Assembly: GCA_029976075.1 (NCBI GenBank)
Contig: JARKNW010000153.1
Location: 1-56,365, forward strand
Source of the DNA: Pleomorphomonas sp.
GTDB lineage: Bacteria > Pseudomonadota > Alphaproteobacteria > Rhizobiales > Pleomorphomonadaceae
DNA length: 56,365 nt
Direction: 5' to 3'
The notes below the pieces were generated by a model. That model was not told the origin of the DNA and did not search any database. It was given only the letters and a program-made list of their open reading frames with translations. Numbering within the stretch: position 1 is the first letter of the stretch; each line of letters begins with the position of its first letter. Shown one piece after another: positions 37,646 to 47,315 of this stretch. Position numbers and translations under genes: made by a program.

Positions 37646-39106
37646 ATGGCAGCCTTCAAAGTTGCGATCATCGGCGCAGGCAGCGTCGGCTTCACCAAGA
37701 AGCTCTTCACTGACATTCTCTGTGTACCAGAGTTTGCCGACGTCGAGTTCGCGCTGACCGATATCTCGGAGCACAATCTGACGATGATCGCGACGATCCT
37801 GAGAAAGATCGTCGAAGTCAATAAGCTCCCGGCCAGGATCACCGCCACCACCGATCGTCGCAAGGCGCTCGAAGGCGCGCGTTATGTGATTTCCTGTGTC
37901 CGCGTTGGCGGTCTCGACGCCTATCAGGACGACATTCGCATCCCGCTCAAATACGGCGTCGACCAGTGCGTTGGCGACACAATCTGCGCCGGCGGCATTC
38001 TCTATGGTCAGCGCAACATCCCGGTGATCCTGGATTTCTGCCAGGACATTCGAGAGGTTGCCGAGACCGGCGCCAAGTTCATGAACTATGCCAACCCCAT
38101 GGCCATGAACACGTGGGCCGCCATCGAATACGGCAAGGTCGATACGATCGGTCTTTGTCATGGTGTCCAGCACGGTGGCGAGCAGATCGCCGATATCTTC
38201 GGCGTCGGTCACGACGAGATCGACTACATCTGCTCGGGCATCAACCATCAGACATGGTACGTCGACGTTCGTATCCGTGGCCGCAAGGTGACCAAGGACG
38301 AGATCGTCGCGGCGTTTGAGGCCCACCCGGTCTACTCAAAGCAGGAGAAAGTCCGTATCGACGTACTGAAGCGCTTCGGCGTCTACTCCACGGAAAGCAA
38401 CGGGCATTTATCCGAGTACTTGCCGTGGTACCGCAAGCGGCCCGGCGAGATCATGAACTGGATCGATATGTCGGACTGGATTCATGGCGAGACGGGCGGC
38501 TACCTGCGCTTTACCACCGAGCAGCGCAACTGGTTCGAGACCGAGTACCCGGAGTTCCTGAAGGAGGCGGAGGAAAAGATCGATCCCAAGCGGCGGTCGA
38601 CCGAGCACGCCAGCCACATCATCGAGGCGTTGGAAACGGGTCGTGTCTACCGCGGTCATTTCAATCAGAAAAACCGGGGCATCATCACCAACCTGCCGGC
38701 GGATTGCATCATCGAGTCGCCCGGCTTCGTCGATCGCTTCGGCATCAACATGGTGGCTGGTATCACGCTGCCGGAAGCCTGCGCGGCTACCTGTCTGTCG
38801 TCGATCAATGTCCAGCGGATGTCGGTCCATGCGGCGATAACGGGCGATGTCGACCTGCTGAAGCTCGCCGTACTGCATGACCCGCTGGTCGGTGCCATCT
38901 GCACGCCCGAGGAAGTTTGGGCGATGGTGGACGAAATGCTGGTCGCCCAGGCACGCTGGTTGCCGCAATATGCGCACGCCGTCGAGGCCGCCAAGGAGAG
39001 GGTCGCGAAGTCGACCGTCAAGACGCGCGATTGGCAGGGAGCTGCTCGCCGCGCGGCGCGTGGAATCGACGAGATCCGCGAGGAAAAGGCGCGCACCAAG
39101 GTCTGA
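37646..39106 (+). CDS. melA: GH4 alpha-galactosidase/alpha-glucosidase (first copy)
   Basis: Cytoplasmic glycosidase of family GH4, which uses NAD+ and a divalent metal in an oxidation-elimination mechanism. The 486 residues open with the dinucleotide fold IIGAGSVGFTKKLFTDIL. The catalytic and metal region is visible: NYANPMAMNTWA, the metal Cys in GLCHGVQH (near residue 173), and the metal His in SGINHQTWYVDV (near residue 205). The ATG at 37646 has GAGGA six bases before it; a GTG at 37631 is less likely. It heads the agp transporter genes, so imported alpha-galactosides such as melibiose or raffinose are likely substrates. The anomeric specificity cannot be decided by eye. Confidence 0.88.
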   Translation: MAAFKVAIIGAGSVGFTKKLFTDILCVPEFADVEFALTDISEHNLTMIATILRKIVEVNKLPARITATTDRRKALEGARYVISCVRVGGLDAYQDDIRIPLKYGVDQCVGDTICAGGILYGQRNIPVILDFCQDIREVAETGAKFMNYANPMAMNTWAAIEYGKVDTIGLCHGVQHGGEQIADIFGVGHDEIDYICSGINHQTWYVDVRIRGRKVTKDEIVAAFEAHPVYSKQEKVRIDVLKRFGVYSTESNGHLSEYLPWYRKRPGEIMNWIDMSDWIHGETGGYLRFTTEQRNWFETEYPEFLKEAEEKIDPKRRSTEHASHIIEALETGRVYRGHFNQKNRGIITNLPADCIIESPGFVDRFGINMVAGITLPEACAATCLSSINVQRMSVHAAITGDVDLLKLAVLHDPLVGAICTPEEVWAMVDEMLVAQARWLPQYAHAVEAAKERVAKSTVKTRDWQGAARRAARGIDEIREEKARTKV

Positions 39107-39313
39107 GGAGTCCTGCGTGCTGGAATTTTCCGGCGCGGGTAGCCGCGCCGGAGCGGTGGTTTACCGCTGCCGCAGTGGGGAAGACCGATCGGATGGTTGA
39201 GGAGACCGGTCGGTTTGGGAAGAGCGCGGGGGGATGCGTTCCGACGCTGACCATCGCATTTGCTGGTCGCTGGCATATCCGGTGATCGGCTCCATGAGGG
39301 AGGACATGACGGA

Positions 39314-41392
39314 ATGACTTATCGGATGAAACTGACGTCGGCTTTGATGCTCGGTGCGTCGTTCTTTGCGACCGCCGCTTTCGCGTCCGAGCTGACCGTC
39401 GTGCCGGAGGCTCCGGCGTTCCAGGGCCAAGGCAAGGTCAACTACGTCTCGCGCGGCGATCTCTGGGAGTACAAGGCGCTTTCCGCCTACCATGAGCCCG
39501 CGTACATCACCAAGAATTTCGTCGACAAGGGGCGCCTGCCGCCGGTCAAGGACCGTCTGCCCAAGGAGCCGCTCGTCTTCAAGACTGGCAACATGCCGAA
39601 TGGCATTGGCGTTTATGGCGACGCGCTCCGCCATGTCATCGGCGGCCGTCCCGAGGGATGGAACTACCAGGCCGGTCAGGTGCAGGGCTGGGGTGGCATC
39701 GACATCGGCATGTACGAGTGCCTGACGCGCACAGCGCCGCTGTTCCAGATCAAGGCCGAGGATATGGAGCCGCTTCCGAACCTCGCCAAGAGCTGGGAAT
39801 GGTCGACCGACGGTCACAAGCTGACCATGCATCTGATCGAAGGCGCCAAATGGTCCGATGGCGTCCCCTTCACCTCCGAAGACGTGATGTTCTACTGGGA
39901 AGACAACGTCCTAGATCCCAATGTGTCTCCGACCAATGGAGCGAGGCAGGCGACGTTTGGCGAGGGAACGACGCTGAAGGCGATTGACGATTACACGGTC
40001 GAATGGACCTTCAAGGAAGCCTTTCCGAAGCAGTATCTCTACAACATGGCCTACGGCACCTTCTGCCCGGGGCCTGCTCACATGCTGAAGCCGCAGCATC
40101 CGAAGTATTCCAAGAACACTTACGAGCAGTACAAGAATTTCTTCCCGCCGAGCTATATGAACTGGCCGGTGATGGGCGCTTGGTCGCCGGTGATCTATCG
40201 CCCTGACGACATCATCGTTCTGCGCCGCAACCCCTACTACTGGAAGGTCGACGAGAACGGCAACCAGTTGCCCTATCTCGATGAGGTCCACTTCAAGCTC
40301 TCGACCTGGGCCGATCGCGACGTGCAGGCCGTGGCTGGTTCCGGCGACATTTCCAACCTCGAACAGCCCGAAAACTTCGTCGAGTCTCTGAAGCGCGCAG
40401 CGCAGCCGACGGCTCCGGCCCGCCTCGAGTTCGGACCGCGCCTCATCGGATACAATCTGTACATGAACTTCTCGGCCAACGGTTGGGGTGGTCCCGATGC
40501 GCGTGGCCAGGCAGTGCGTGAGCTGAACCGCAACGAGCACTTCCGCAAGGCAGTGACCATGGGGCTCGACCGGCAGAAGCTCGGTCAGGCTCTCGTGAAG
40601 GGGCCGTTTACCGCCATCTACCCCGGCGGCATCTCTTCCGGTTCGAGCTTCTATGATCGTCAGAGCACCCTCTACTATCCCTTCGATCTCGAGGGTGCAA
40701 AGAAGGAGCTGGCCGCGGCCGGCCTCAAGGATACCGACGGCAACGGCATCGTGAATTACACGGACGGCCCCATGAAGGGCAAGGACGTCGAGATCACGCT
40801 TCTGGTCAGTGCCGACTACTCCACTGACAAGAACCTCGCCGAAGGCGTCATCGGCCAGATGGAAAAGCTGGGCCTGCGCGTCGTTCTGAACGCCCTCGAC
40901 GGCAAGCAGCGCGACAACGCCAACTATGGCGGCAAGTTCGACTGGACGATCAATCGCCACGGACCGGAAATCACTTCAGTTGTGCAGAATACCGAGCAAC
41001 TGGCACCGGTTGGTCCGAAGACTTCCTGGTTCCATCGCGCTCCGGAAAGCGGGCAGCTTGATCTGATGCCCTTCGAGCAGCAGCTCGTCGACATCGTCAA
41101 GAAGTTCATCGCCACACAGGATGTGGCCGAGCGCACCAACCTGATGAAAGAGTACAACAAGGTCGCGACGACCAACGTCAACAGCGTCGGTCTGACCGAG
41201 TACCCCGGTGCTCTGATCATCAACAAGCGGTTCGACAACGTTCCTCCGGGAACCCCGATCTTCATGTTCAACTGGGCTGAAGATTCGGTGCTGCGCGAGC
41301 GCCTGTACGTCCCGGCCGACAAGCAGGGCGACTACGAGCTGGCCAAGGACTCGCTGCCCGGCAAGCCGGGTGACCAGGGTCCCGTCGAGTAA
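39314..41392 (+). CDS. agpA: ABC transporter substrate-binding protein, family 5 (AgpA-like)
   Basis: Large periplasmic receptor of the peptide/nickel (SBP_bac_5) family, 692 residues, well above the usual 500-540. A signal peptide (MKLTSALMLGASFFATAAFA) is cleaved near AFA|SE. The extra N-terminal segment (about 20-150) precedes the family signature LAKSWEWSTDGHKLTMHL and VPFTSEDVMFYWED. Its position between two GH4 glycosidases and the size match AgpA of Sinorhizobium meliloti, a receptor for alpha-galactosides despite its peptide-type fold. A stem-loop follows the stop. The ATG at 39314 is chosen; an ATG at 39326 is possible. Confidence 0.86.
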   Translation: MTYRMKLTSALMLGASFFATAAFASELTVVPEAPAFQGQGKVNYVSRGDLWEYKALSAYHEPAYITKNFVDKGRLPPVKDRLPKEPLVFKTGNMPNGIGVYGDALRHVIGGRPEGWNYQAGQVQGWGGIDIGMYECLTRTAPLFQIKAEDMEPLPNLAKSWEWSTDGHKLTMHLIEGAKWSDGVPFTSEDVMFYWEDNVLDPNVSPTNGARQATFGEGTTLKAIDDYTVEWTFKEAFPKQYLYNMAYGTFCPGPAHMLKPQHPKYSKNTYEQYKNFFPPSYMNWPVMGAWSPVIYRPDDIIVLRRNPYYWKVDENGNQLPYLDEVHFKLSTWADRDVQAVAGSGDISNLEQPENFVESLKRAAQPTAPARLEFGPRLIGYNLYMNFSANGWGGPDARGQAVRELNRNEHFRKAVTMGLDRQKLGQALVKGPFTAIYPGGISSGSSFYDRQSTLYYPFDLEGAKKELAAAGLKDTDGNGIVNYTDGPMKGKDVEITLLVSADYSTDKNLAEGVIGQMEKLGLRVVLNALDGKQRDNANYGGKFDWTINRHGPEITSVVQNTEQLAPVGPKTSWFHRAPESGQLDLMPFEQQLVDIVKKFIATQDVAERTNLMKEYNKVATTNVNSVGLTEYPGALIINKRFDNVPPGTPIFMFNWAEDSVLRERLYVPADKQGDYELAKDSLPGKPGDQGPVE

Positions 41393-41416
41393 TCTTCCCA
41401 CTCGAATGGCCAATCG

Positions 41417-41443
41417 TCCCGGCGGTGCCCCCCGCCGCCGGGA
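41417..41443 (+). other. stem-loop after agpA
   Basis: TCCCGGCGG (41417-41425) pairs with CCGCCGGGA (41435-41443). It lies 24 bases after the agpA stop, in the same relative place as the hairpin after aapJ, with no strong U-run. Confidence 0.6.
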
Positions 41444-41590
41444 CTCCTCTTTCCGAGACCTCCGCAGAATTGTCCGGGAGTCCGAGGGAGCCTACGATCT
41501 CAAGCCGTCGGTGACGGCGATCCAAGCCAGCCCGTTTGTCCAGAGCGGGTCCTTCAAATCCATGACAAAGAGTCAGGAAGTCTCAGATCC

Positions 41591-42601
41591 ATGTTCCGCT
41601 TCTTGCTCATCCGCATCGCTTCGGCGATTCCGGTGCTCTTCATTCTGAGCGTCGTCACTTTCGCCATCATCCAGGCTCCGCCGGGCGATTACAGCGACTT
41701 CATTCGTTCGCAGCTCATCAACCAGGGTGGCGCCACATTCGAGGCGGCCGACGCACAGGCCAAGGCCTATGCCCATGAGCACGGCCTGGACAAGCCGATC
41801 CCGGTCCAATACGTCAACTGGGTGGTCGGCATGGTCACCCAGGGCGACTTCGGCCGCAGCTTCTTCTACAACCGGCCGGTCGCCGACGTCGTGGCGGAGC
41901 GTCTGCCGAGAACACTGCTTCTGGCGCTCACCTGCCACATCCTGGCTTCGGTCATCGGCATATCGTTCGGCATCATAGCGGCGACAAAGCAGTATTCCTG
42001 GATCGACAGTCTCCTGTCCTTCATCTCCTTCCTGGGTATGACGGTCCCGCGCTTCCTGATGGCACTGGTGATCGTCTACATCCTGGTGTTCCATTTCGAC
42101 GTCAACGAGATCAACAGCTTCTTCTCTCCGCGATACGGCGGCGCACCCTGGTCGTGGGGCAAGTTCGTCAATCTCGTGCAGCACGTCTGGCCGGTGGTCG
42201 CCATCGCCACCTTCGGCGGCCACGCCTACAACATGCGCGGCATGCGCGGCAATCTGCTCGATACGCTCAACGCCCAGTATGTCGAGACGGCGCGTGCCAA
42301 GGGGCTTTCCGAGGGGGCGGTGATCCTTCGCCATGCGGTGCCCAATGCCCTGCATCCGCTCGTTATGTACCAGGGTGTGGTTCTTCCTTACATGCTGACC
42401 GGAGAGATCGAGACGGCGATCATTTTCGCCCTGCCGACCGTCGGTCCAGCCATCGTTGGCTCGATGGTGGTTGGCGATGTCTATGTCACCGCCACCTTCA
42501 TGCTCGTGCTTTCCGCCACGCTGATCGTTGGCAACATCATTGCCGACATGCTGCTGGCGCTGCTTGACCCCCGTATCCGTCTTGGTGGAGGAGCCAACTG
42601 A
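41591..42601 (+). CDS. agpB: ABC transporter permease (DppB-type, AgpB-like)
   Basis: Inner-membrane permease of 336 residues. It has the DppB-type N-terminal helix and motif MFRFLLIRIASAIPVLFIL, then the long periplasmic part and the conserved YVNWVVGMVTQGDFGRSFF. The ATPase-contact (EAA) loop is YVETARAKGLSEGAVILRHA, and the C-terminal region ends LLDPRIRLGGGAN. The start is the ATG at 41591, about 198 bases after agpA. It overlaps agpC by one base. Confidence 0.9.
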   Translation: MFRFLLIRIASAIPVLFILSVVTFAIIQAPPGDYSDFIRSQLINQGGATFEAADAQAKAYAHEHGLDKPIPVQYVNWVVGMVTQGDFGRSFFYNRPVADVVAERLPRTLLLALTCHILASVIGISFGIIAATKQYSWIDSLLSFISFLGMTVPRFLMALVIVYILVFHFDVNEINSFFSPRYGGAPWSWGKFVNLVQHVWPVVAIATFGGHAYNMRGMRGNLLDTLNAQYVETARAKGLSEGAVILRHAVPNALHPLVMYQGVVLPYMLTGEIETAIIFALPTVGPAIVGSMVVGDVYVTATFMLVLSATLIVGNIIADMLLALLDPRIRLGGGAN

Positions 42602-43728
42602 TGCTTGTCCCTGGCGAATCCACTCTCAATGGTCCGGCGGAGATCGTCGAAAAGCACGGCAGCGAAAGCTACATCGCTCTTGTCTGGCGGCGCCTCAAGC
42701 GCTCATGGACGGGTATGGCTGGCTTGGTGATGGTCGTCCTGCTGGTCTTCATCGCCCTGTTCGCTGATTTCTTGTCGCCGGTCGATCCGAAGTTCACCGA
42801 CATAGCCTATTCGCAACCCGAGACGATTTCGTTCACGGTAAAGGATGGCGGGTGGACGTTGACGCCTCGCGTCTACCCCATGGTCGAGGGGACCGAGCTC
42901 GATCCCATCACCTACCAGCCGCTGATCGGGCCCGACTATGACAACCCGCGCTATCTCGGCTTCTTCGTCAAAGGGGCTCCCTACAGGCTGCTCTGGCTGA
43001 TTCCGGCGGAACGCCACCTGTTCGGGGCCGCCGACGGCAAGCCGGTGCATTTTCTCGGCACCGACAAGTTCGGCCGCGACGTGTTGTCGCGCGCGCTCTA
43101 CGGCTCACGCATCTCGCTGATGATCGCGCTTACGGTGGTATCGATCGTTACGGTCGTCGGGACCACGGTCGGAATGGTCTCCGGCTACTTCGGCGGTCGC
43201 TTCGATATCTGGATGCAGCGTTTCGTCGAGCTGGTCTTGGCCTTTCCGCAACTGCCGCTCTATCTGGCCCTGACCTCACTGATCCCGGTGACGGCACCGA
43301 CATCGGTGTTCCTCGCCTTCGTCATCTTCGTGATGTCGGCGCTTGGTTGGGCGCAGCTTTCGCGAGAGGTTCGCGGCAAGACACTGGCGTTGGCGCGCAT
43401 CGAGTATGTAAGGGCCGCCATCGCCATTGGTGCTCGCGATCGCCGTATCATCTTCCAGCACATCTTCCCGAACGTCATGAGCCACGTCATCGTTGCCGTG
43501 ACACTCGCCATCCCCAATGTGGTGCTGCTCGAAAGCTTTCTCGGCTTTCTGGGGTTTGCCGTGAAGCCGCCGCTGATTTCCTGGGGCCTGATGCTGCAGG
43601 ATACCTCCAACTATTCGGCCATTGGGTCCTACCCTTGGATCCTGACGCCCGTAGCCTTCGTCTTCGTGACCGTCTTTGCCTTCAATGCCTTGGGTGACGG
43701 TTTGCGCGACGCGATCGATCCGTATTGA
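42601..43728 (+). CDS. agpC: ABC transporter permease (DppC-type, AgpC-like)
   Basis: Second permease, 375 residues. After a cytoplasmic N-terminal helix that packs on the partner (LVWRRLKRSWTGMAGLVMVV), a long periplasmic insertion of about 100 residues follows before the translocation domain starts at GTDKFGRDVLSRALYGSRISL. The EAA loop is YVRAAIAIGARDRRIIFQHI. The chain ends DGLRDAIDPY, the DppC family terminus. The insertion is longer than in typical DppC and may match the large receptor. Confidence 0.9.
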   Translation: MLVPGESTLNGPAEIVEKHGSESYIALVWRRLKRSWTGMAGLVMVVLLVFIALFADFLSPVDPKFTDIAYSQPETISFTVKDGGWTLTPRVYPMVEGTELDPITYQPLIGPDYDNPRYLGFFVKGAPYRLLWLIPAERHLFGAADGKPVHFLGTDKFGRDVLSRALYGSRISLMIALTVVSIVTVVGTTVGMVSGYFGGRFDIWMQRFVELVLAFPQLPLYLALTSLIPVTAPTSVFLAFVIFVMSALGWAQLSREVRGKTLALARIEYVRAAIAIGARDRRIIFQHIFPNVMSHVIVAVTLAIPNVVLLESFLGFLGFAVKPPLISWGLMLQDTSNYSAIGSYPWILTPVAFVFVTVFAFNALGDGLRDAIDPY

Positions 43729-43739
43729 GGAAGCCGACC

Positions 43740-45404
43740 ATGGACAGAGACGAAAACCTCGCTCCGGACGTGCGGTTCGATCACGACAGCCGCAGGGGAG
43801 ATCCCATCATCAATTGCCGCAACGTCGCCGTCCGCTTCAAGGTGGAAGACGGCGAGGTAGAGGCGGTGCGTGGCGTGTCGATGCAGCTTTATCGCGGCGA
43901 GACCATCGCCGTGGTGGGGGAAAGCGGCTCCGGCAAGTCGGTCACCGCGCGGACGATCATGGGCCTCCTGTCAAAGCGTGCCCGTGTCGCGCCCGGTGCC
44001 AGCATCCTCTTCGATGGCGACGACGTGCTGAAGTGGTCGCCGCATCGCCGGCGTATGCTGCGCGGCAACCGGCTTTCCATGATCTTCCAGGAGCCGCTCT
44101 CCTCGCTGAACCCGGTCTACTCGATCGGCGCGCAGATCATCGAGGCCATCCGCATTCATCAGAAGCTGTCGAAGGCCAAGGCGCGCGAGAAGGCGATCGA
44201 GCTGCTGCGCGAGGTGCGCATTCCCGATCCGGAATCTCGTATCAACCAGTACCCGCATCAACTTTCCGGCGGCCAGCGTCAGCGCGTGATGATCGCCATG
44301 GCGCTCGCCAACAATCCGGACGTGCTGATCGCCGACGAGCCGACCACTGCGCTCGACGTGACGGTCCAGGCACAGATTCTCCAGCTGATTCGGGATTTGC
44401 AACAGCGTCACGGCATGGCGGTGATCCTGATCACCCATGACCTCACGGTGGTCCGCAAGTTCTCCGACTATGTCTACGTGATGCAGAAGGGCGAGGTGAA
44501 GGAGCATAACACCACCGAGGCGCTATTCGGGCATCCGAGGCATCCCTACACCCGGCATCTCCTGGGATCGGAACCGCGCGGCCATGCCAATCCGCTGCCG
44601 GCGGCATCCCCGGTCATTCTGGAAGGCAAGGACGTTCGGGTCGCTTTCATGTTGAAGAAGGGTGGCTTCTTCAATGCCGAGTTCCATGAACTGGTGGCCG
44701 TCGACAATCTAAGCCTGACGCTGCGCCGCCACGAGACGCTCGGCATCGTCGGAGAGAGTGGCTCGGGCAAGACGACCTTCGGTCAGGCATTGATCCGCCT
44801 TTCCGACCCTGATGGCGGCGAGATCTTCTTCGACGGCAAGCCGATCCATGGCAAGAGCCGGGAAGAGCTGAGACCGCTTCGCTCGCGCATGCAGGTGGTG
44901 TTCCAGGACCCATTTTCATCGCTCAATCCGCGTATGTCGGTCTGCCAGATCATCGAGGAAGGGCTGATCGTCAATGGCATTGGTGCGAGTCGGGCCGAGC
45001 GGCTCGACCGAGTGCGCGATGCCCTGACGGCGGCGGGGCTGCCGACCAACATTCTCTCCCGGTTCCCGCATGAGTTCTCGGGCGGTCAGCGACAGCGCAT
45101 CGCCATTGCCCGTGCCATCGCGCTCGAACCGGAGTTCATTCTGCTGGACGAGCCGACTTCCGCCCTCGATCTGTCCGTGCAGGCGCAAATCATCGACCTG
45201 TTACGCAAGCTGCAGGACGAACGGGGGCTCAGCTATCTGTTCATTTCCCACGATCTCAAGGTCGTTCGGGCACTCTGCCATCGTGTCATCGTCATGCAGC
45301 ACGGGCAGATCGTCGAGGAGGGGCCGGTCGAGGATGTCCTGTTCAAGCCGAAGACCGCCTACACGGAAAAGCTGGTGAAGGCGGCTTTCGAGGTCGCCGC
45401 GTAG
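43740..45404 (+). CDS. agpD: fused double ABC ATPase (DppD-DppF type, AgpD-like)
   Basis: A single 554-residue chain carries both ATPases that are separate in many peptide importers. Domain 1: [16 protein letters not shown] (about residue 60), [27 protein letters not shown]. The first domain ends with the short oligopeptide-transporter tail around [12 protein letters not shown]. Domain 2: [42 protein letters not shown], and [13 protein letters not shown] at the end. Both sites look catalytically complete. Start ATG 43740 follows GAGGAAGCC, 12 bases after the agpC stop. Confidence 0.9.
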   Translation: MDRDENLAPDVRFDHDSRRGDPIINCRNVAVRFKVEDGEVEAVRGVSMQLYRGETIAVVGESGSGKSVTARTIMGLLSKRARVAPGASILFDGDDVLKWSPHRRRMLRGNRLSMIFQEPLSSLNPVYSIGAQIIEAIRIHQKLSKAKAREKAIELLREVRIPDPESRINQYPHQLSGGQRQRVMIAMALANNPDVLIADEPTTALDVTVQAQILQLIRDLQQRHGMAVILITHDLTVVRKFSDYVYVMQKGEVKEHNTTEALFGHPRHPYTRHLLGSEPRGHANPLPAASPVILEGKDVRVAFMLKKGGFFNAEFHELVAVDNLSLTLRRHETLGIVGESGSGKTTFGQALIRLSDPDGGEIFFDGKPIHGKSREELRPLRSRMQVVFQDPFSSLNPRMSVCQIIEEGLIVNGIGASRAERLDRVRDALTAAGLPTNILSRFPHEFSGGQRQRIAIARAIALEPEFILLDEPTSALDLSVQAQIIDLLRKLQDERGLSYLFISHDLKVVRALCHRVIVMQHGQIVEEGPVEDVLFKPKTAYTEKLVKAAFEVAA

Positions 45405-45586
45405 GCCCAAGAATTCCGGGCGTCGCTTTGTCTCGCGCAAGAGGCAAGGAGGCGTCCGAAAGGACCCGGAGCAGCCGCAAGGGCACCGACTCCGGGTTCC
45501 TCAAAGAAAACATCAAACCTGTCCCCCGAAGGCGGACCGGCTGTGCTGGTTCGTGGGGTAATCCGTTTGCCTGGAGGAAAGCGAAA

Positions 45587-46942
45587 ATGGCGGCAAATCC
45601 CAAGATCACCTTCATCGGTGCCGGCTCGACGGTGTTCATGAAGAACATCATCGGTGACGTGCTGCACCGGCCGGCGTTGAAGGGCGCCACCATCGCCCTG
45701 ATGGACGTCAACGAAAAGCGCCTCGCCGAAAGCGAAATGGTCGTCGGCCGTCTGGTCAAGCTGCTCGATGCGCCGGCCAGGATCGAGACCTACACCGACC
45801 GCCGGAAAGCCCTCGATGGGGCCAACTTTGTCGTCGTGGCTTTCCAGATCGGCGGCTACAAACCGGCTACGGTGACCGACTTCGAGGTTCCGAAGAAGTA
45901 TGGCCTCAGGCAGACCATTGCCGATACGCTGGGCGTCGGCGGCATCATGCGCGGCGTTCGCACGGTTCCGCATCTCTGGGCGATCTGCGCCGACATGATG
46001 GAGGTCTGCCCGGATGCCGTGCTGCTTCAGTACGTCAATCCCATGGCGATCAACACGTGGGCGATCTCGGCCAAGTACCCGAAGATTCGTCAGGTCGGGC
46101 TCTGTCATTCGGTTCAGGGTACAGCAGAGGAACTGGCGCGGGATCTGGAGATTCCGATCTCCGAGATCCGCTATCGGGCGGCCGGCATCAACCACATGGC
46201 TTTCTATTTGAAGTTCGAGCACCGGCAGGTCGACGGCAGCTATCGCAGCCTTTATCCTGATCTCGTCCGAGGCTACCGGGAGGGCCGCTATCCCAAGCCG
46301 TCGAGCTGGAATCCGCGCTGCCCCAACAAGGTTCGCTACGAGATGCTGACCCGGCTCGGCTATTTCGTCACCGAAAGCTCCGAGCATTTCGCCGAGTATA
46401 CGCCGTGGTTCATCAAGGAAGGACGCGACGATCTGATCGAGAAGTTCGGCATTCCTCTCGATGAATACCCGAAGCGCTGTGTCGAGCAGATCGCCCGCTG
46501 GGACAAGGATCTTGAAACCCTGAAGGCTTCCGATACGGTCGAGGTCAAGGAGAGCCACGAGTATGCCTCCCAGATCATCAACTCGGTCTGGACCGGCGAG
46601 CCCTCTGTGATCTACGGCAACGTCCGCAATAACGGCTGCATTACTTCGCTGCCCGATTATTGCGCCGCGGAGGTGCCGTGCCTCGTTGATGCCTCTGGTG
46701 TTCAGCCGACCTATATCGGAGAGCTGCCGCCGCAGCTCACGGCTTTGATCCGTACCAACGTCAACGTTCAGGAACTGACGGTGGCGGCACTCATGACGGA
46801 GAACCGCGAGCACCTCTACCACGCGGCGATGATGGATCCGCATACGGCTGCCGAACTGGATCTCGACCAGATCTGGTCACTGGTCGATGACCTCTGCCGC
46901 GCCCACGGCGACATGCTTCCAAAGTGGGCTCGCATCGACTGA
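45587..46942 (+). CDS. GH4 alpha-galactosidase/alpha-glucosidase (second copy)
   Basis: Second GH4 enzyme of the locus, 451 residues, clearly related to but diverged from the first. It begins FIGAGSTVFMKNIIGDVL (NAD+ site), with the family motif QYVNPMAINTWA, the metal Cys in GLCHSVQG, and the metal His in AAGINHMAFYLKFEH. The ATG at 45587 follows CTGGAGGAAAGCG. Two GH4 genes flanking or adjoining agp transporter genes also occur in Sinorhizobium (agaL1/agaL2). The pair may split work between two oligosaccharides or two linkages. Confidence 0.88.
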   Translation: MAANPKITFIGAGSTVFMKNIIGDVLHRPALKGATIALMDVNEKRLAESEMVVGRLVKLLDAPARIETYTDRRKALDGANFVVVAFQIGGYKPATVTDFEVPKKYGLRQTIADTLGVGGIMRGVRTVPHLWAICADMMEVCPDAVLLQYVNPMAINTWAISAKYPKIRQVGLCHSVQGTAEELARDLEIPISEIRYRAAGINHMAFYLKFEHRQVDGSYRSLYPDLVRGYREGRYPKPSSWNPRCPNKVRYEMLTRLGYFVTESSEHFAEYTPWFIKEGRDDLIEKFGIPLDEYPKRCVEQIARWDKDLETLKASDTVEVKESHEYASQIINSVWTGEPSVIYGNVRNNGCITSLPDYCAAEVPCLVDASGVQPTYIGELPPQLTALIRTNVNVQELTVAALMTENREHLYHAAMMDPHTAAELDLDQIWSLVDDLCRAHGDMLPKWARID

Positions 46943-46981
46943 GTCCGCCTCCAAACGGCCTCTGACTCCTGTCTGCCCGGC

Positions 46982-47058
46982 GCTCGTTCGATTTCCTCCA
47001 GGAACGAGTTCCGGCTCCAACGACGCGGGACATCAACATTGCGGCGATGTTCCGCGTC
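46982..47058 (+). terminator. two tandem hairpins after the GH4-agp operon
   Basis: CTCGTTC (46982-46988) pairs with GAACGAG (47002-47008). A stronger stem follows: GACGCGGGACATC (47022-47034) with GATGTTCCGCGTC (47046-47058), 13 pairs with one G-U, and then GGCATTTCCTG. They probably end the operon. The rest of the 373-base gap (to 47315) has no gene I can support. A further hairpin at 47240-47270 lies in the leader of the next gene. Confidence 0.55.
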
Positions 47059-47315
47059 GGCATTTCCTGTCACCCCAGACGTTTCCGCTTTCGCCGATCT
47101 GGTTGCTTGAGACGGCCTTCATCCCTTAGTCGGGTTCGCAGCCGGCTGCCGCTTGCCCGTATTGCCAAGCCTTGAAAACAGGCACATTCTCGCCTCGTTG
47201 GGACATCCAAGGAGAGGTGTCCGATCCGAGCATGAATGGTCCGCAGTCCCGAAAATCGGGGGGCTGCGGAATTGAACAGGTGAGAACATAACGGAAACAT
47301 CTGTGGAGGTCAGCC

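Noticed and set aside
47240..47270. Leader hairpin before the EF-G-like gene as a riboswitch
   Set aside because: It is a simple two-part stem without a conserved aptamer core. It may be structural, but no riboswitch class fits.
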